DNA from: Promethearchaeia archaeon
GTDB lineage: Archaea > Asgardarchaeota > Lokiarchaeia > Sigyniarchaeales > SOKP01
Reading direction: 5' to 3'
NCBI GenBank assembly: GCA_029856155.1
Contig: JAHQWL010000001.1
Span: 1-64,000 of the forward strand
DNA length: 64,000 nt
Below are positions 61,351 through 64,000 of the stretch, piece after piece. The notes below the pieces were generated by a model. That model had not been told where the DNA came from. It made no database searches and was given only the letters and a program-made list of their open reading frames with translations. Positions within the stretch are counted from its first letter, which is position 1. Each line of letters begins with the position of its first letter. The position numbers and the translations under genes were made by a program.

Positions 61351-62214
61351 TTAATCAAAACGAAGCGAAAAATCCACTTGTTCAGAAGGAAATTGAGTTA
61401 TCAAACCAGAACTTATCACATCAGGTTCCGAGAGTAAATAATCCATAAAATTTTCTTGAGTTATTCCACCAGAAACTTCCACTATAACATTATCTCTAAG
61501 CCTATGTTTCTTTAATAAATTAATGGCATCTTGCACCTGATCTGGGCTCATATTATCTAACATTATAATATCTGCTCCATTTTTTGCAGCTATTAACACA
61601 TCATCCAATTTCTCGATTTCTATCTCAATTTTTTTCGAAAAACTATTCCTCCTCTTAGCTTCTTTTAACAGTTTTTCAATATCTCCGTTGTAGTATCTTA
61701 AATGAGTATCTTTTAATAATACCATGTCATCAAGAGAGAATCTATGTACATCTGCTTGTCCTAGTTCTGCTGCTTTCTTTTCAAAAATACGAATTCCGGG
61801 AGTTGTTTTTCTAGTACAAGCGATTTTAACTTTCTTGCCAGAATTTTTAATTAATTTAACATATCTTCTCGCAGTAGTTGTGATTGCACTCATGTGAGTA
61901 ATTAAATTTAATCCTACTCTTTCTCCTAGCAGTATATCTCTTGTATTTCCCTTCAATTCTACAATAATATCTCCTTTACTAACTTCCGCTCCATCTTCGA
62001 TTTTAAAAGTCGTGGAAATGTTAAGAAAACTATAAAGTAGTTTTAATTCTTCTAATCCTGAAACATAACCAGCACTTTTTGTTAAAATCTTTGCTGAAGA
62101 GTTTGCATTCTCTGGAATAACTTTAGAACTCACATCAATAAACATGCAATCTTCCTGCAAAAACTCTCTAATTTTCTGCTCAATCACAATCTTGTTATAG
62201 CTCATATTTCGCAC
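61351..62214 (-). CDS. nadC: Nicotinate-nucleotide pyrophosphorylase (NadC)
   Basis: NadC converts quinolinate to nicotinate mononucleotide in NAD synthesis. The 287-residue protein shows SAGYVSGLEEL, GERVGLNLITHMSAI, KIACTRKTTPGIRIFEKKA, ADVHRFSLDDMVLLKDTH and IEIEKLDDV, then VEVSGGITQENF. The usual KDNH reads KDTH here. ModD-like or nicotinate phosphoribosyltransferase relatives share this fold, so quinolinate specificity is likely but not certain. It converges with the NikR-like gene (nine bases apart). Confidence 0.88.
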   Translation of the reverse strand: MRNMSYNKIVIEQKIREFLQEDCMFIDVSSKVIPENANSSAKILTKSAGYVSGLEELKLLYSFLNISTTFKIEDGAEVSKGDIIVELKGNTRDILLGERVGLNLITHMSAITTTARRYVKLIKNSGKKVKIACTRKTTPGIRIFEKKAAELGQADVHRFSLDDMVLLKDTHLRYYNGDIEKLLKEAKRRNSFSKKIEIEIEKLDDVLIAAKNGADIIMLDNMSPDQVQDAINLLKKHRLRDNVIVEVSGGITQENFMDYLLSEPDVISSGLITQFPSEQVDFSLRFD

Positions 62215-62260
62215 TTTCTTGTATAGTATTATTATTATAATTTAAAAATTAATTAAAATT

Positions 62261-62899
62261 ATGGTAGAAAAAGAAAAATTATTCATTAATAATAATGGAC
62301 TAATACTTGAAGCTGAATATTTTGAATCAAAATATAACCAAAAGAATCCAGTAGTTCTAATTTGTCACCCTCATCCCCAATATGGTGGCAATATGTATAA
62401 TAATGTCGTATCTGGAGTGTTTGATAAATTAACTAAAAACACTATTCCTTGTTTACGATTTAACTTTAGAGGTGTTGGAAGATCAACTGGAAATCATTCC
62501 CATGGAACCGGTGAATTGAGTGATGTTAAAGCTTGTATTGATTTTTTAGTAAAGGATAAAAATTCTGAGAGAATAATTATATGCGGTTATTCTTATGGCG
62601 CAGCAATAGGGTGTTCAGTAATCAATTACTCAGGAAAGATTATTAGTTATATAGCTATATCATTCCCTTTTGATTTTATGGGATTAAAATATAGAGAACT
62701 CTCTCAGTCTAACAAACCAAAATTATTTATTCAAGGTAATCAAGATACAGTTGCCTTTTATGAAAAATTTGAGGAGAATTATAGCTTTTATCATGATCCT
62801 AAGAGAAAAAAAATTATTAATGGAGCAGATCATTTTTATTGGAATTATGAAGAACAAGTAGCTGATGAGGTATTAAAATTTTATAATGATTTCATTTAA
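62261..62899 (+). CDS. Alpha/beta hydrolase
   Basis: A 212-residue alpha/beta-hydrolase, similar in pattern to small DUF3089/KANL3-like or YuxL-type hydrolases. The oxyanion-loop region is ICHPHPQYGGNMYNNVV, the nucleophile elbow is ICGYSYGAAIG (Ser about 115), and a late Asp and His occur in GNQDTV and GADHFYWNYEE. No signal peptide. It is divergent from nadC and its stop overlaps a degraded dehydrogenase gene on the other strand. Substrate unknown. Confidence 0.85.
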   Translation: MVEKEKLFINNNGLILEAEYFESKYNQKNPVVLICHPHPQYGGNMYNNVVSGVFDKLTKNTIPCLRFNFRGVGRSTGNHSHGTGELSDVKACIDFLVKDKNSERIIICGYSYGAAIGCSVINYSGKIISYIAISFPFDFMGLKYRELSQSNKPKLFIQGNQDTVAFYEKFEENYSFYHDPKRKKIINGADHFYWNYEEQVADEVLKFYNDFI

Positions 62900-63042
62900 G
62901 AAATCGCTACTAGAACCTTACCAGACTTTTTTTCATTACTTAAATACCTTTCAGCATCCTTAATTTCTTTAAAGAAATGATCAGAAATAAAAGCTACTGT
63001 CTTACAGAATATTAGTTTCCAGTAAGTTTTAGAATTTACTAC
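62896..63042 (-). pseudogene. C-terminal remnant of a medium-chain dehydrogenase
   Basis: An open reverse-strand stretch of 48 codons ends with VAFISDHFFKEIKDAERYL, then SGKVLVAIS and a stop. This matches the last helix and strand of zinc-type alcohol dehydrogenase/quinone oxidoreductases (the usual ...EI-x-x-A-x-x-Y-L...GK-V-V-L pattern). No start codon or cofactor domain is present, and the frame is closed at 63043-63045, so only a fragment survives. It overlaps the hydrolase stop by four bases. Confidence 0.55.
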
Positions 63043-63102
63043 TTATATTTTAAAAATGATATCGAAGAAATTAATAAAAAAGAAAAAGTAAGGAAAAAAG
63101 AA

Positions 63103-63501
63103 TTATAAACTTGAAAGTTTTTCTAAATCTGCTTGCGAATTTTCAACTGCCCAATCAAGGAGTTGATCAAGATAACGCTCTACATCATCACTTTCGGGAG
63201 ATTTTGTTAAAACTGCTAGAAGAAACTGATTTTTATTATCAGGCATAATGATATTTCTCATAATAATATAATCATTTTTATATTTAATTCTCATACTTTG
63301 AATTTCAGATAGTTCTAGTTCCTCTGCCGCTTTATAGGCAGAATCACTCAATAGTGAACCCATAGCAGCTATTACGCGTTCATCGATCTTTTCTTCTTTT
63401 TGGGATGCTAAAACTAACCCTGTTGATGTTGCAAAAAGTGATGCTCGAAAATTACCATTTTCATTAAGTTCCTTAAGTACTAAATCAAGTCTACTTACCA
63501 A
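63103..63501 (-). CDS. Roadblock/LC7-like protein
   Basis: A 132-residue Roadblock/LC7-type protein. The fold's opening helix SRLDLVLKELNENGNFRASLFATSTGLVLAS is followed by a long helix ERVIAAMGSLLSDSAYKAAEELELSEIQSMRIKY and strands with YIIMRNIIMP and FLLAVLTK. Such proteins partner small GTPases and are expanded in Asgard archaea. The start is TTG 63501 because no ATG fits; the longer C-terminal helix (about 105-132) is an extension beyond the usual 100-residue domain. No GTPase gene is adjacent. Confidence 0.75.
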   Translation of the reverse strand: MVSRLDLVLKELNENGNFRASLFATSTGLVLASQKEEKIDERVIAAMGSLLSDSAYKAAEELELSEIQSMRIKYKNDYIIMRNIIMPDNKNQFLLAVLTKSPESDDVERYLDQLLDWAVENSQADLEKLSSL

Positions 63502-63722
63502 ATCTACACACTCTCTATAAAGATTATTATGATGTTATCTTCAATAAAAATGAATTGTATTGTTTTAACTTATGAATAGTATTAATATGAGTTAATTAAT
63601 ATTTAAAATTATTCAATGTGGATTTTAAATCATTAGTAAATATTTTGCAGATACTTTAAAATGATTATCTAAGTATTTAATCCTAATAGAATCAATTTAA
63701 ACTTCAAAATATCTATCAGAGT

Positions 63723-64000
63723 TTACAGTTTAAGGTTGATAATAAAGGTTGATAAAATATCATTCTCATCAATATTTAATGTAATTACGCTTGGTCTTGC
63801 TATAGGTTTCATAAAACCAGGTCTTTCTATAGGTGCTTTTGGCATCGTTGGGGAACCTGGGTTTAAAAGAAGCACATTGAAGTTTGTTCCTTTAATTAGA
63901 GGTTGATGAGTATGCCCAAAAATTAGTATTTGTATATCCTGCTTTTTAACAAAATCTTCAACATTATCAGGTAAGATATGGATTACTCCAATATTGTAAG
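63723..64000 (-). CDS. Metallophosphoesterase (YfcE/MJ0936-like), C-terminal part, cut by window end
   Basis: The frame ends at TAA 63723-63725 and runs off the window at 64000, so the N-terminal half is missing. The visible part has ILIFGHTHQPLIK with the metal-binding GHTH motif and LLLNPGSPTMPK, both typical of YfcE/MJ0936-like calcineurin-type phosphodiesterases. A tail of about 30 residues (ITLNIDENDILSTFI) follows. The family hydrolyses phosphodiesters such as model substrates and some cyclic nucleotides; the physiological substrate is unknown. Confidence 0.85.
   Translation of the reverse strand, partial: YNIGVIHILPDNVEDFVKKQDIQILIFGHTHQPLIKGTNFNVLLLNPGSPTMPKAPIERPGFMKPIARPSVITLNIDENDILSTFIINLKL

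Noticed and set aside
1..64000. CRISPR arrays, insertion sequences, integrases and prophage genes
   Set aside because: I found no regularly spaced direct repeats, transposases, integrases or phage structural genes in the window.

Overview
The window is a gene-dense, AT-rich stretch of archaeal chromosome. Information-processing genes are archaeal or eukaryote-like: TFB, uL2, eL43, SBDS, exosome Rrp4/Rrp41/Rrp42, prefoldin beta, KEOPS subunits, Nob1, FEN1, aIF5A, SRP54, a CDC48-type ATPase and a ZPR1 finger. A profilin-like protein (9076-9447) and a Roadblock/LC7-like protein (63103-63501) are eukaryotic-signature families typical of Asgard archaea. Together with the low GC and lysine/isoleucine/asparagine-rich proteins, this suggests a Lokiarchaeia-type (Promethearchaeota) genome. 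The taxonomy is inference; there is no rRNA in the window.

Layout. 1-9.5 kb: end of uL2, an orphan 430-residue protein, TFB, two tandem proteins joining a ribbon-helix-helix domain, a histidine-kinase dimerisation helix pair and a receiver domain, four tRNAs (one with a 19-nt intron), a degenerate JAB protein, a membrane acyltransferase, a DUF2110-like protein and profilin. 9.7-19.9 kb: the archaeal proteasome-SBDS-exosome-eL43-Pcc1-prefoldin superoperon, with an interrupted proteasome alpha gene and a two-gene reverse-strand insertion (PEP-synthase-like enzyme plus AttH/CrtC-like protein). 19.9-27.5 kb: an ECF transporter core (A, A', T), t6A genes (Cgi121, Sua5) with a THUMP protein, and the pyruvate:ferredoxin oxidoreductase operon. 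27.7-39.5 kb: ZPR1, a phosphofructokinase with PPi-type residues, acyl-CoA dehydrogenase, MFS transporter, a frameshifted glutaredoxin-like gene, an AbiEii-like nucleotidyltransferase, a glycerol-kinase-like FGGY enzyme and HerA. 39.2-45 kb: a reverse-strand housekeeping run aIF5A-NAD kinase-Nob1-FEN1-CDC48-small winged helix. 45.2-49.3 kb: SRP54, TrmY, dihydroorotase, AMMECR1. 49.4-61.3 kb: a sugar or sugar-acid island with an FGGY kinase, a dehydrogenase-aldolase fusion, a DapA-like/APH-like fusion, a second class II aldolase and a TIM-barrel isomerase. 61.3-64 kb: NadC, a small hydrolase, a dehydrogenase remnant, Roadblock and a cut-off metallophosphoesterase.

The observations most worth follow-up are: the tandem RHH-DHp-receiver proteins that lack an ATPase domain; a 690-residue fusion of an aldolase-like and a kinase-like domain, each missing catalytic residues; several genes whose best start is an AUU codon behind a Shine-Dalgarno sequence; and a proteasome alpha gene broken by about 26-29 extra bases that can fold into a hairpin.
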